From Sedimentisphaerales bacterium (lineage in GTDB: Bacteria > Planctomycetota > Phycisphaerae > Sedimentisphaerales > SG8-4): a DNA stretch of 64,000 nucleotides. The position numbers were made by a program, and so were the translations under genes. The notes under the pieces were generated by a model. It made no database searches. It was not told where the DNA came from and worked only from the letters and a program-made list of their open reading frames with translations. Positions 19,119 to 28,800 of this stretch are shown here, in pieces (within the stretch, counting starts at the first letter, position 1; each line of letters opens with the position of its first letter). The DNA lies in assembly GCA_016928975.1 (NCBI GenBank), contig JAFGJR010000066.1, positions 1 through 64,000 on the forward strand. The letters are read 5' to 3'.

Positions 19119-19994
19119 ATGGTTATCCAGACGGAACAATTGACGAAATTCTACGGCCGGGCGCGGGGCATCGACGACATCAACCTGTCCGTCGAGGAGG
19201 GAGAAGTCTTCGGCTTCTTGGGACCCAACGGTTCAGGCAAGACTACCACCATACGCATCCTGCTGGATTTCATCCGGGCCAGTTCCGGAAAGGCGCGGGT
19301 ATTCGGCATGGATGTGCACACCGATGCGCCCCGGATCAAGTCTCGCCTCGGCTACCTGCCGGCCGAATACGGCATGTACGGGAAGATGAAAGCCGCCGAC
19401 TATCTGCAATTCCTGGGGTCGGTGCGCGGCCATAGGACGCCGCGCCTGCAAGACAGACTCATAGAGTTGCTCGGGCTGGATGTATCCCGCCAGGTAAAAT
19501 CCTTCTCCCACGGCACCAGGCAGAAATTGGCGGTGGTCCAGGCCTTCATGCACGACCCGGAGCTGCTGGTTCTGGACGAGCCCACCAGCGGCTTGGATCC
19601 GCTGATCCAGCAGCGGTTCTATGAGTTGATCTTGGAGGTGAAAGAGCGCGGCAGGACCGTCTTCTTGTCTTCTCATGTCCTTTCGGAGGTGGAACGCGTG
19701 TGCGACCGGGTGGCGATATTGAAAGAGGGCAGGCTAGTGGCACTGCACACGATCGCCGATCTGAAGAAGGTCCGGCTCAAGACCATCGAGGTGACCTTCG
19801 AGCGGGAGCCGGACGAGTCGATCTTCCGGTTGGAGGGTGTGCGGAAGATCGAGAAGAACGTCCGGACGGTTCGCTTGTGGGTCGATGCAAACATCAACGG
19901 CATCCTGCGGGCGATATCCCAATACCCCGTTGACAATATCTCGTGCCAGGACGCCCGCCTCGAGGACATCTTCCTGGAGTACTACTCCCAATGA
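19119..19994 (+). CDS. ABC-2 type transporter ATP-binding protein
   Basis: A 291-aa nucleotide-binding subunit of an ABC exporter. Walker A GPNGSGKT (35-42), signature region SHGTRQKL, Walker B LLVLDEPTSGLD and the switch His in FLSSHVLSEVE are all present; a C-terminal regulatory extension (about 215-291) follows as in Nat/gliding-type ABC-2 systems. The open frame begins upstream, but ATG 19119 is chosen because homology starts immediately (MVIQTEQLTKFYGRARGIDD). Its stop overlaps the start of the permease gene. Substrate unknown; it lies upstream of glycoside hydrolase genes but is probably not a sugar importer, since these systems usually export. Confidence 0.9.
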   Translation: MVIQTEQLTKFYGRARGIDDINLSVEEGEVFGFLGPNGSGKTTTIRILLDFIRASSGKARVFGMDVHTDAPRIKSRLGYLPAEYGMYGKMKAADYLQFLGSVRGHRTPRLQDRLIELLGLDVSRQVKSFSHGTRQKLAVVQAFMHDPELLVLDEPTSGLDPLIQQRFYELILEVKERGRTVFLSSHVLSEVERVCDRVAILKEGRLVALHTIADLKKVRLKTIEVTFEREPDESIFRLEGVRKIEKNVRTVRLWVDANINGILRAISQYPVDNISCQDARLEDIFLEYYSQ

Positions 19995-20788
19995 GAATCT
20001 ATCTGCGCTACCTGAGAAGCGAATGTGTCACGACACTGCTGTTCGCCCTGTTCCTGTTGGGGTCCGCCTACATCTTGGTCGCGATATTTCCGTCGATTGC
20101 CAAGATCCAGATGATGGAGGATTACTTCGACGCCATGCCGGCGTTCTTGAAGGCCTTTATAGGTCAGGAAATCATCAACATCACGACGCTGGAAGGGTTC
20201 CTGACCGTCGAGTATTTCAACACCACCTGGTTGCTCGTCATGGGGGTGTTCTCGTGTCTGTTCACCGGGGCCCTGGTGGCGGAAGAAACGGAGAAGAAGA
20301 CACTGGAGATTCTCTTCTCCACGCCGGTGACGCGAACACGATTCCTCGTGAGCAAGTTTGCCGGTTTCATCACGCTGCTGATCTTCCTGTCGGCCGTCTC
20401 GTGTGTGGGGATATGCCTGGGCGAGTGGGAGATCGGCGAGAGCATGGACAAACGCTTGATGGTCTACGTGTTCGTGAGCGGCATGCTGTGCCTCGCGGCC
20501 GTGGGCAGCATTGGACTGTTCTTGTCATGTGTGTTTAACGAACAGCGGCGAGCCATCGGCGCGACCATCGCCGTCTTTTTCACACTATATATCTTCAACG
20601 TGATCGCCTTGCTGTTGGAGCAGCGTCCGACCTTGAAGTACTTCTCCCTCTTTCAATACTATGACGCCAGCAAAGTCTTTCAGCGAAAGGCCATACAGTG
20701 GCCGGACATGGCCATCCTGCTCGGCGTCTTCTCCGTCATGTTCGGCGCGTCTGTCGTCACCTTCCGCCGCAAAGAAATCTATGTGTAA
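19991..20788 (+). CDS. ABC-2 type transporter permease
   Basis: A 265-aa membrane protein with about six helices (for example LLFALFLLGSAYILVAIF, LLIFLSAVSCVGICLGEW, IFNVIALLLE). VAEETEKKTLEILFSTPVTR is the typical ABC-2 coupling-helix segment (EE-x3-T-x-E-x-L-x-S-x-P). ATG 19991 overlaps the ATPase stop (ATGA), so the two subunits are translationally coupled and form the full transporter as a heterotetramer. A structured intergenic repeat follows the stop. Confidence 0.88.
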   Translation: MRIYLRYLRSECVTTLLFALFLLGSAYILVAIFPSIAKIQMMEDYFDAMPAFLKAFIGQEIINITTLEGFLTVEYFNTTWLLVMGVFSCLFTGALVAEETEKKTLEILFSTPVTRTRFLVSKFAGFITLLIFLSAVSCVGICLGEWEIGESMDKRLMVYVFVSGMLCLAAVGSIGLFLSCVFNEQRRAIGATIAVFFTLYIFNVIALLLEQRPTLKYFSLFQYYDASKVFQRKAIQWPDMAILLGVFSVMFGASVVTFRRKEIYV

Positions 20789-20804
20789 CACGAGCAATAC
20801 GGTT

Positions 20805-20886
20805 CAGGAAGATCCCTTGTGCAGCAATGACCTTGTTATCCTGCGCGCGGCGAAGGATTCGGTCATTGCACGAGAGGCTCTTCCTG
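20805..20886. repeat. Degenerate dispersed palindrome after the ABC operon
   Basis: Nested complementary blocks are visible: CAGGAAGA (20805-20812) with TCTTCCTG (20879-20886), GCAATGACC (20824-20832) with GGTCATTGC (20861-20869), and an inner ATCC / GGAT stem around CTGCGCGCGGCGAA. The inner part resembles the widespread CCTGCGCGCAGCGAAGGAT-type intergenic repeat. It could also act as an mRNA-stabilising stem or weak terminator between the ABC operon and GH43. Confidence 0.5.
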
Positions 20887-20951
20887 CGCGCAGGCCAATT
20901 CACTTGCCGTGTTCCGCATTCGAGACTAATCTCTCACAAAGGAGTATGGGC

Positions 20952-23063
20952 ATGCAGTATTCTCGATCTCATCTGGGATTTGCGAGTCTGGTCGTGTTGA
21001 CCGTTGGTGCTATTGCCGCAGCGCCGGCTCTTGCCGGGACCACCGCTGACGCGGCAAAACACTGGACGGCCGACAACGGCAATGGCACTTACTCCAACCC
21101 CCTGTTCTATGAGGAATTCGAGGACCCCGACGTCATCCGCGTCGGTGACGATTACTACCTCGCCGGCACCACCATGCACATGAACCCCGCCGTGCAGTTG
21201 ATGCAATCGAAGGACCTGGTGAACTGGGAGCTCGCCGGCTACTGCATGGACAGGCTCGACCTCGGCCCGGCCTTCCGCCTGGAAGACGGCAAAGGCATCT
21301 ACGGCCGCGGAATCTGGGCGCCCTGCATCCGCTATCACAACGGCATGTTCTACGTCTTCTCCAACGTCAACGGCGTGGGCCTCCAGGTCTTCCGCGCCAA
21401 GTCGATCTATGGTCCCTGGGAACGCAACCAACTGCCCGGAAGGCACGACCTGTCGGTCCTCTTCGATGACGACGGCAAGATCTACATCATCTCCGGCGCC
21501 CGCAGCCCCTATCCTATCGAAGAGCTCGCCCCGGATCTCAAGTCCTTTGTCCCCGGCGTCCGCCACCAACTGGACGCCAGGATGGGTGAAGGCCACCACC
21601 TCTACAAGATCAATGGCAAGTACTACGACATCTCCGCGATCCCCGGCGCGACCACGGATCAGATGGTCGCCCGCGCTGACTCGATTGATGGGCCGTGGAC
21701 GGTCGAGCGCATGGTCCAGGGCGAGTCCCTGGGCGTGCCCACCGTGGCGCCCGCCCGCGTCACCGAGCGTGACCGCGGTCTGACCCTGCACCAGGGCGGC
21801 ATGTGCGATACCTCCTCCGGCGAGTGGTGGAGCATCATCATGTCCGACCACGGCAGCGCGGGACGCATGGTCGCTCTCGTGCCCATCACCTGGGACAGTG
21901 GTTTCCCCCTCATCGGCCTGCCCGGCAACTTGCGCAGGGCGCCCAATACCTGGGTCAAGCCCAACACTGGTTTCACACAGGACCCCAAGCCGTCGTTCAT
22001 TCACGACGACAACTTCGACGGCGGCGAGCTCAATCCGCTCTGGCAGTGGAACCATGTTCCCGATGACACCAAGTGGTCCATCACCGAGAAGCCCGGCGTG
22101 CTTCGGCTTCATTCCTTGCCCGCTGATGACTTCTATGCCGCCCGCAACAGCATCTGCCAGCGGCCGCCAGCGCCCGAGTCTATTATGACCGTCGAGTTGG
22201 ACACATCGGGCATGGTCGCGGGAGACACGGCAGGTCTGGCGCTGCTGAGTTCTCCCTATGCCTGGATCGCCGTGGTGAAGACCGCGGAGGGCAGGACGCT
22301 ACAGATGCTCGACAACACCGGCAGCGGCGGCGGACGCCGAGGCGCCCCCGCGACTCCGCCCAAGCCTCCCACAATGGGCCCGGCCAATCCACCCGAGCAT
22401 CTCTGGCTCCGCGTCCACTGCAACTTTGACACGGACCAGGCCGTTTTCAGTTGGAGCGCCGATGGCAAGGAATTCGCGCCTCTGGGCAATCCCTTCACCA
22501 TGACCTTCCAGTTGACGACCTTTCAGGGGGTACGTCCCGCCCTGTTCCATTACAACACTTCGGGACAGCCCGGCGGTTATGCCGACTTCGACAACTACAC
22601 GGTCGAGGAACCGCGGGCGCGGGGCATCGAACGCGAGATTCCCATGGGCAAGACCATCGTTCTGACCAGCGGCGCCGACGGCAGCATCCTGGTCGCCGAC
22701 ACGCAGAACAGCACGCTGGTGAATGCGACAGCCGATGCAAGCGGCGCGGTGCCCCAGAATGCGAAGTTCCAGGTGGTCGATCTGGGCTTGGGCCGTGTGG
22801 CGCTCAAGGCCACCAACGGCAAGGTGGTTTCCGTCGGCGAGAGCGGCGTGGTTCTCAAGGACCTGGCCGGCGCCAAACCCGGTAGCGCCGAATCGTTCCA
22901 GTGGGTCAATCTGATGCGTGGCGACACGATGCTCATGTCTCTGACGAACCACAAGTACCTGGCCACCACGCCCAACAGCCCCGGCCCGGTCACGGTGACC
23001 TCCACCGGGCCCACCGCCGCCCGCAAGAGCGGCGCTGAGTTCAAATGGAAAACCGCTGAATAA
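20952..23063 (+). CDS. Secreted GH43 glycosidase with C-terminal beta-sandwich and trefoil-like regions
   Basis: Five-bladed propeller glycosidase acting on beta-xylosides or alpha-L-arabinosides. ATG 20952 is preferred because AAAGGAG ends only one base before the other candidate (20946). Signal peptide about 1-29. GH43 catalytic triad: Asp58 in EFEDPDVIR, an Asp in SVLFDDDGKIY (172-174) and Glu213 in MGEGHHLYKINGKYY. Residues ~350-560 (LNPLWQWNHVPDDTKWS, FQGVRPALFHYNTSG) are the GH43 C2 concanavalin-like domain; residues ~565-703 look like a beta-trefoil/fascin-like module (VLTSGADGSILVADT, LKATNGKVVSVGE). First gene of the cluster running to CE15. Confidence 0.88.
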   Translation: MQYSRSHLGFASLVVLTVGAIAAAPALAGTTADAAKHWTADNGNGTYSNPLFYEEFEDPDVIRVGDDYYLAGTTMHMNPAVQLMQSKDLVNWELAGYCMDRLDLGPAFRLEDGKGIYGRGIWAPCIRYHNGMFYVFSNVNGVGLQVFRAKSIYGPWERNQLPGRHDLSVLFDDDGKIYIISGARSPYPIEELAPDLKSFVPGVRHQLDARMGEGHHLYKINGKYYDISAIPGATTDQMVARADSIDGPWTVERMVQGESLGVPTVAPARVTERDRGLTLHQGGMCDTSSGEWWSIIMSDHGSAGRMVALVPITWDSGFPLIGLPGNLRRAPNTWVKPNTGFTQDPKPSFIHDDNFDGGELNPLWQWNHVPDDTKWSITEKPGVLRLHSLPADDFYAARNSICQRPPAPESIMTVELDTSGMVAGDTAGLALLSSPYAWIAVVKTAEGRTLQMLDNTGSGGGRRGAPATPPKPPTMGPANPPEHLWLRVHCNFDTDQAVFSWSADGKEFAPLGNPFTMTFQLTTFQGVRPALFHYNTSGQPGGYADFDNYTVEEPRARGIEREIPMGKTIVLTSGADGSILVADTQNSTLVNATADASGAVPQNAKFQVVDLGLGRVALKATNGKVVSVGESGVVLKDLAGAKPGSAESFQWVNLMRGDTMLMSLTNHKYLATTPNSPGPVTVTSTGPTAARKSGAEFKWKTAE

Positions 23064-23117
23064 AAACGCTTCTGGTTCGTTCTTGTCATGCTGTCAATCA
23101 TGGGAGGTATGAACGGG

Positions 23118-24539
23118 ATGTTCAAGAAACACATGACATCGACACACCTGCTTCTGCTTTGCCTGGCGCTATGTACTGCATCTTTGGCCGCTCCGCTTAA
23201 GCCGCGTATTATCGTACTGACTGACATATCGCCCAACAACGTGGAGCCCGATGATATGGAGTCCATGATTCGGCTTCTCGTGCACGCCGACCTGTTCGAG
23301 ATCGAAGGTCTGGTCGCCACCACCGGCTGGAGCAACAGCGGCGGTCAGGAACGTCCTGATCTTATTCGCGATGCGATCAACGCCTACGAGAAGGATCTGC
23401 CCAACCTTCGAAAACGTTCCAAACAGGAGGGTCATGTGAGCGATGAGTCTCAACAACAGATCGGTTACTGGCCGAGTGCAGACTATCTGCGATCCCGCAC
23501 AGTGCTTGGCAGCTCCAAAAGGGGCATGAGTTTCATCGGTGAAGGAAATGATTCTCCCGGCAGCGATCTGATCATCAAGATGGCCGATGAAAAGGATGAA
23601 CGACCTATCTGGGTCCTTGCCTGGGGAGGCGGCAACACGCTTGCTCAGGCGATCTGGCGCGTCCGCGAAGATCGAACCGCAGGACAGCTCAAGGAGCTTC
23701 TGCATAAGATCCGCGCCTACACGATCACGGATCAGGACCGAGGATACCAGCGAGGCACCCCCTATGACATCAGCTCCCACCAATGGATGCGCAGGGAGTT
23801 CGGCAAGGACCTTCTTTTCATATGGGATGAATGCGCATGGACACATCAGAACGATACCGGAAGACGCAACTGGGGCCAATACGAGACTCACATTCAGAAC
23901 CATGGCAGCCTTGGCAAAATCTACCCCAAATACAAATATGGCGTGGAAGGTGACACCCCTTCATTCCTGTATGTCTTGCCCAACGGACTTAACAGCCCTG
24001 AGAATCCGGGTTATGGCGGTTGGGGTGGTCTTTCTGTCTGGTCGCTGGGCCCGGACAACGAGATCTACGCTTATACGAACCATCCGGGAATTGAGGCATA
24101 TTCTACTTGCAGGAAGTACCAAGAGCATTTCTATCCTGCCATATTCAACAATTTTGCGGCCCGGATGGACTGGGCAAAGGACGGTGCCAGCAACCGGAAC
24201 CCGGTGGTGGTCATCAACGGAGACAGTACCATTGCCAGTATCGCGGTTACCCCCGTTCAAGGTACTTCAGTCACGCTCGACGCTTCAGCATCCTATGATC
24301 CAGATGGTGACAGACTGACGTTCTCATGGTGGGTTTTATCCGAGGCGGGCACCTATTCGCAGGATGTGATCCTCTCAGGCAGCAACTCAAACCGTGCAAC
24401 AGTGGAGGTCCCTTCCGACTCGGCAGGAAAGAGCTTCCACATCATCTGTGAGGTGACGGATGACGGAACACATAACCTCACCGGTTATCGCAGAATTGTC
24501 TTTGAGCCGACGAGGCCGGCCCCGAGAACCGATCCGTAG
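23118..24539 (+). CDS. Secreted DUF1593 nucleoside-hydrolase-like protein
   Basis: A 473-aa secreted protein; ATG 23118 is chosen because GGGAGG lies 10 bases before it and a signal peptide (HLLLLCLALCTASLA) follows. The N-terminal two-thirds has the DUF1593 / nucleoside-hydrolase-like fold: PRIIVLTDISPNNVEPDDMES gives the Asp-rich metal site, with IEGLVATTGW and IWVLAWGGGNTLAQAIW. The C-terminus (about 370-473, VTLDASASYDPDGDRLTFSWWV) is a PKD/cadherin-like beta domain common in this family. DUF1593 proteins recur in polysaccharide-utilisation clusters, but their substrate is not settled; a glycan-ester or ribosyl-like hydrolase is possible. Confidence 0.82.
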   Translation: MFKKHMTSTHLLLLCLALCTASLAAPLKPRIIVLTDISPNNVEPDDMESMIRLLVHADLFEIEGLVATTGWSNSGGQERPDLIRDAINAYEKDLPNLRKRSKQEGHVSDESQQQIGYWPSADYLRSRTVLGSSKRGMSFIGEGNDSPGSDLIIKMADEKDERPIWVLAWGGGNTLAQAIWRVREDRTAGQLKELLHKIRAYTITDQDRGYQRGTPYDISSHQWMRREFGKDLLFIWDECAWTHQNDTGRRNWGQYETHIQNHGSLGKIYPKYKYGVEGDTPSFLYVLPNGLNSPENPGYGGWGGLSVWSLGPDNEIYAYTNHPGIEAYSTCRKYQEHFYPAIFNNFAARMDWAKDGASNRNPVVVINGDSTIASIAVTPVQGTSVTLDASASYDPDGDRLTFSWWVLSEAGTYSQDVILSGSNSNRATVEVPSDSAGKSFHIICEVTDDGTHNLTGYRRIVFEPTRPAPRTDP

Positions 24540-24614
24540 CGAATTGGCGTCTGATGAGACACCGTCGCCGCCAAGCGGCCCTTTGCCACGCCGCTCCAGT
24601 GGAAGTCCACTGGT

Positions 24615-25529
24615 GTGTTGATCAAACCGGTCTCCGATGCGAACCACACCATCGTGTCCGTCAAAGACCCTACGATCGTCCGCTTCAAGGACCTGTGGCA
24701 CGTCTACGCGACGGTCTACTCGACGTCGGCCAGGACCTGGAACATGGTGTACGTGAACTTCCAGGACTGGTCGGATGCCCCCAACGCCAAGCTGACCTTT
24801 GTCGATGTCAATCGGGGTCTGAGAGGGTATCACTGTGCACCGAGTTTGTTCTACTTCCGTCCGCACAAGAAATGGTACCTGGTTCTTCAGTCGCAGCAGC
24901 CTCAGTATTGCACGGCCGACGACATTTCCAGGCCCCAAACCTGGACCAAGCCGCAGAACTTCTTTGAAAGACAACCTGCAAGCATGCCAAGGCTTCCGAT
25001 TGACTACCACGTGATCTGCGATGACACGCATGCCTATCTGTTCTTCACCGGCGACGACGGCCGCTTCTATCGCAGCCGAACCAGGATCGAGGACTTCCCC
25101 AAGGGCATGAGCAACCCGGAGATTGCCATCCAGGACCGGCGAGACAACCTTTTTGAGGCGAGCATTACCTACAAGATCAAAGGCACCGATACCTATCTGA
25201 CTCTGATCGAGGCTCTGAGCCCCGCACGGTACTACCGCGCCTGGATCTCCGACCGCCTCGACGGCGAATGGACGCCCGTTCCGGATGCCGACTCATGGCA
25301 GAAGCCCTTCGCAGGGATCAACAACGTCACCTTCGAGGACGGCGTGGCGCCCTGGACCCGGGACATCAGTCACGGAGAGCTGATTCGCGACGGATATGAC
25401 GAGACAATGACCATCGACCCCAATAACCTGCAACTACTCTACCAGGGTCGTGATCCGGCAATCAACGGGCGGTACGAGCTGTTGCCCTATCGACTCGCTC
25501 TCTTGAGACTGGAGAGGACTGGACGATGA
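24615..25529 (+). CDS. GH62 alpha-L-arabinofuranosidase, start and signal peptide missing
   Basis: Removes arabinose from arabinoxylan or arabinan. GH62 signatures: VSVKDPTIVRFKDLWHVYAT (catalytic base Asp), IDYHVICDDTHAYLFFTGDDG, LFEASITYKIKG (acid Glu), INNVTFEDGVAPWTRDISHG and ELIRDGYDETMTIDP. The first usable start in frame is GTG 24615, but recognisable family sequence (FATPLQWKSTGVLIKPVSD) begins before it and runs back to two consecutive TGA codons at 24552-24557, with no start codon or signal peptide. Either the 5' end was lost by recombination or frameshift, or an unusual start is used. The catalytic domain itself looks intact. It follows the DUF1593 gene by 75 bp. Confidence 0.8.
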   Translation: MLIKPVSDANHTIVSVKDPTIVRFKDLWHVYATVYSTSARTWNMVYVNFQDWSDAPNAKLTFVDVNRGLRGYHCAPSLFYFRPHKKWYLVLQSQQPQYCTADDISRPQTWTKPQNFFERQPASMPRLPIDYHVICDDTHAYLFFTGDDGRFYRSRTRIEDFPKGMSNPEIAIQDRRDNLFEASITYKIKGTDTYLTLIEALSPARYYRAWISDRLDGEWTPVPDADSWQKPFAGINNVTFEDGVAPWTRDISHGELIRDGYDETMTIDPNNLQLLYQGRDPAINGRYELLPYRLALLRLERTGR

Positions 25530-25726
25530 GGAACGCATTTGTCCTCGGCCTGCTCGTCTCCATGGGATTGCCGGTGAGCCGCGTCTCGGTACCCCGTGTC
25601 TTTGCATGGCCCGCTCCGGAGCACGAGACTCCCGGAGCCGATCTGCGTCAGCTCCGGTCGTGGCTCGCTTCAGCTCCAGATCGGTCTTCGCTCGCTATGA
25701 GACCTCCGACGCCGGATACTCGTTGA
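25526..25726 (+). CDS. Short ORF with signal-peptide-like start
   Basis: Its ATG overlaps the GH62 stop (ATGA) and the first ~28 residues (FVLGLLVSMGLPVSRVSV) look like a secretion signal, but the remaining ~38 residues are low-complexity Arg/Pro/Ser with no recognisable domain. It may be the 5' remnant of a lost secreted-enzyme gene coupled to GH62, or chance. The rest of the gap to 25808 holds nothing I recognise. Confidence 0.25.
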   Translation: MRNAFVLGLLVSMGLPVSRVSVPRVFAWPAPEHETPGADLRQLRSWLASAPDRSSLAMRPPTPDTR

Positions 25727-25808
25727 ACGCGAGACACTCCGAGGATAGCATGTTGGGCGAGCCTCGCGGAGGCTGGCAAGGGTCCATATTCATTGGCAAG
25801 GGCGAACG

Positions 25809-28800
25809 ATGAACGGAATGCGGAGAGCACTTCTCGGATTGGTGACCATCCTCGGGGTGTCGGCCCTTGCGGGGCTGGTGTCCGCTCAGGCTCTACCCGA
25901 CGCGCTGGAACGTGGTTTCGCAGACCCACCGGATTCGGCCAGGCCACGGACCTGGTGGCATTGGACCGGCGGCAACGTCACGAAAGAGGGGATCACGAAG
26001 GACCTCGAATGGATGAAGCGCGTCGGGATCGCCGGCGCGCAACTGGCGGACGTGAGCTTCGGAAGCGGCCAGACCGTCGAGAAGAAGGTCGAGTTTGGAA
26101 GCCCCGAGTGGTTGGAGTGCCTCCGCCACGCCGCATCCGAGGCCCAGCGGTTGGGATTGGAGCTGGCGATCTTCAGCTCCGCCGGCTGGAGCGAGACGGG
26201 TGGGCCGTGGGTCAAGCCCGAGCAGGCGATGAAGAAGCTCGTCTGGAGTGAGACGGTTGTGGAAGGACCGGGACAGTTCGCGGGCAAGCTGCCGCAGCCC
26301 CCGTCCTGCAACGGTGCATTTCAGAATCTGACTGCCGGAGGGCGACGGCCGCAGCAGGATCCCACCTGGTACGGCGACAGCGCGGTCATCGCTTTCCCCA
26401 CTCCTGCGGCGGAGGTTGACATGGTCGCCCTCCATCCAGAGGTCACCACCAGCGCCGGCAACATCGACACGGCTCCGTTGTTCGACGACGACTGGAATTC
26501 GGCGGCGACGATCCCCGCGCCTGCAACCGGTGCAGCGGCCTGGCTTCAGATCGAATTCGCCCGACCCTTTCGCGCCCGCGCGATCACGATTGCCGGAAAT
26601 GCCGGCATCCCGGTCGGTCGAGTGCTGGCGGGCGACGACACGACGCACCTTCGAACGCTCGTGACGCTGCCCGGTACACAACTCTACCGCCAGGGTCGGA
26701 TACGTACACTCGCACTCCCTGAGACGTTGGCGAAGATCTACCGCATCGAGATGACCGCAGCGCCGTTGGGGCCTGGCCCAACGATGAGCCAGGAGCCGAC
26801 GGAGCCGGCAGAGCGGTACTCACTCACAGAAGTGCGACTTCATTCCGGCGCCCGCGTGCACCGCTGGGAGGAAAAGGCCGGTTTCAGCCACCTGTTCGAG
26901 TACGAGAGTGTCCCGACTCCGGAAGTGCCGGCCGACACGGCGATCCGCCGATTCGAGGTGATCGATCTGACCTCCAGAATGGCTCCCGACGGCAGCCTGG
27001 ACTGGGACGTGCCGGCCGGCCATTGGACCATTTTGCGTATGGGCTACTCACTGACCGGGGCCAAGAACCGGCCGGCCCCGCCCACCGGATCGGGCTACGA
27101 GGCCGACAAGCTGAGCCCCAAGCACATGGAAGCTTACTACCACGGCTACTTCGATCCGCTGGCCAAGGCGCTCGGGCCGCTGTTCGGCAAGAGCCTTCAG
27201 TATGTGCTGATGGATAGCTGGGAGGCAGGGCGTCAGAACTGGACGGAGGACATGATCGGTGAGTTTCGGCGAAGGCGGGGCTACGATCCGAGACCCTACC
27301 TGGCTGCCCTGACCGGGCGCATCGTGGAAAGCGCCGAGACAAGCGACCGCTTCCTGTGGGATTTTCGCCGGACGCTGGCCGATATGTGGGCCGACTATCA
27401 CTACGGCGTGATGGCAGATCTCTTGAAGAAGCAGGGGGTCGGGATCTACGCCGAGGCCGCTGGCGTCTCGCTGGAGATTCCCGAAGACACCCTGCTGAAC
27501 AAGAGCAAAGTGGCCATCCCGATGGGTGAATTCTGGGTGGGCAAGATGCATCCGCCCCTGATGTACTACCAGGACGTTCGCGGGGCGGCCTCGGCGTCGC
27601 ACGTCTACGGCAAGACCCTTGTGGCCGCCGAAGCGTTCACCGGCGGCGGCTACGAGACGCCCTACACGCTGAAGAAGGTCAGTGATTACTGGTTTGCCCA
27701 GGGCGTCAACCGGATCGTCTTCCATACCTCGGCGCATCAGCCACTCGACACCAAGCCCGGCAACACGATGGTCGGCACGCACATTCACCGTAATATCACG
27801 TGGGCGGAACAGGCAGCGCCCTTCATGACCTATCTGGCGCGCCAGTCGTTCCTGCTGCAACAGGGTCTGTTCGTGGCGGATCTGGCATACCTGCTGAACG
27901 AAGGCGCGCCCTCGACGATGCCGATCTGGGGCGCGCGATTGACGCCAAAGCCCCCTGAGGGGTATGACTTCGACTACATCAACGCTGATGCGTTGCTGAA
28001 CCGAATGTCGGTCGGTTCTGACGGCCGGCTGATGCTGCCGGATGGTATGAGCTACCGTGTGCTGGTGCTGCCGCAGACGGACAAGATGCGGCCGGAGCTG
28101 CTCCGGAAGATTCGCGATCTGGTTGTGGGTGGTGCAACCGTAGTGGGAATGAGGCCGGAGCGCTCGCCAAGCCTTGCGGGCTTCCCGGACGCCGATGAGC
28201 GGGTCCAGGCACTGGCTGCTGAACTGTGGGGCGACCTCGACGGCGTCAGTCGCACGATTCGCTTCTGCGGAAAGGGCAGGATCGTCTGGGGCTTGCCGCT
28301 GGAGGACGTTCTGGTGTCGTTGCGGATTCCCAAGGATGTCGAGTTCGGCAAGGGGCTGGACGCCGATATCGTCTGGACTCATCGGCAGGCCCCCGATATC
28401 GACATCTACTACATCGCGAACCTCACGGACACGGCCCAGGATGTTCAGGCTCGCTTTCGCGTCGGCGGCAAGGAGGCGGAGCTCTGGTATCCGGACACAG
28501 GTCGGATCGAACCGGCTTCATACCACGTTGCGGAGGATCGTACGACTGTCCCACTGCGTTTGTCACCGCGTGAGAGTGTATTCATCGTCTTCCGACGGGC
28601 CGCTACGTCGCCAACGCGTACACTGCCGCAGCACGCCGGCACGAAGCTGGCGACTGTGGGCGGACCTTGGGACGTCACATTCCCTTCGAACCTCGGCGCG
28701 CCTGAGCAGATTCAGCTCGCCACTCTGAAATCCTGGACGGCCCACGCGGATCAGGGAGTGAGGTACTTTTCCGGCACAGCCACCTACATGAAAGCCCTGT

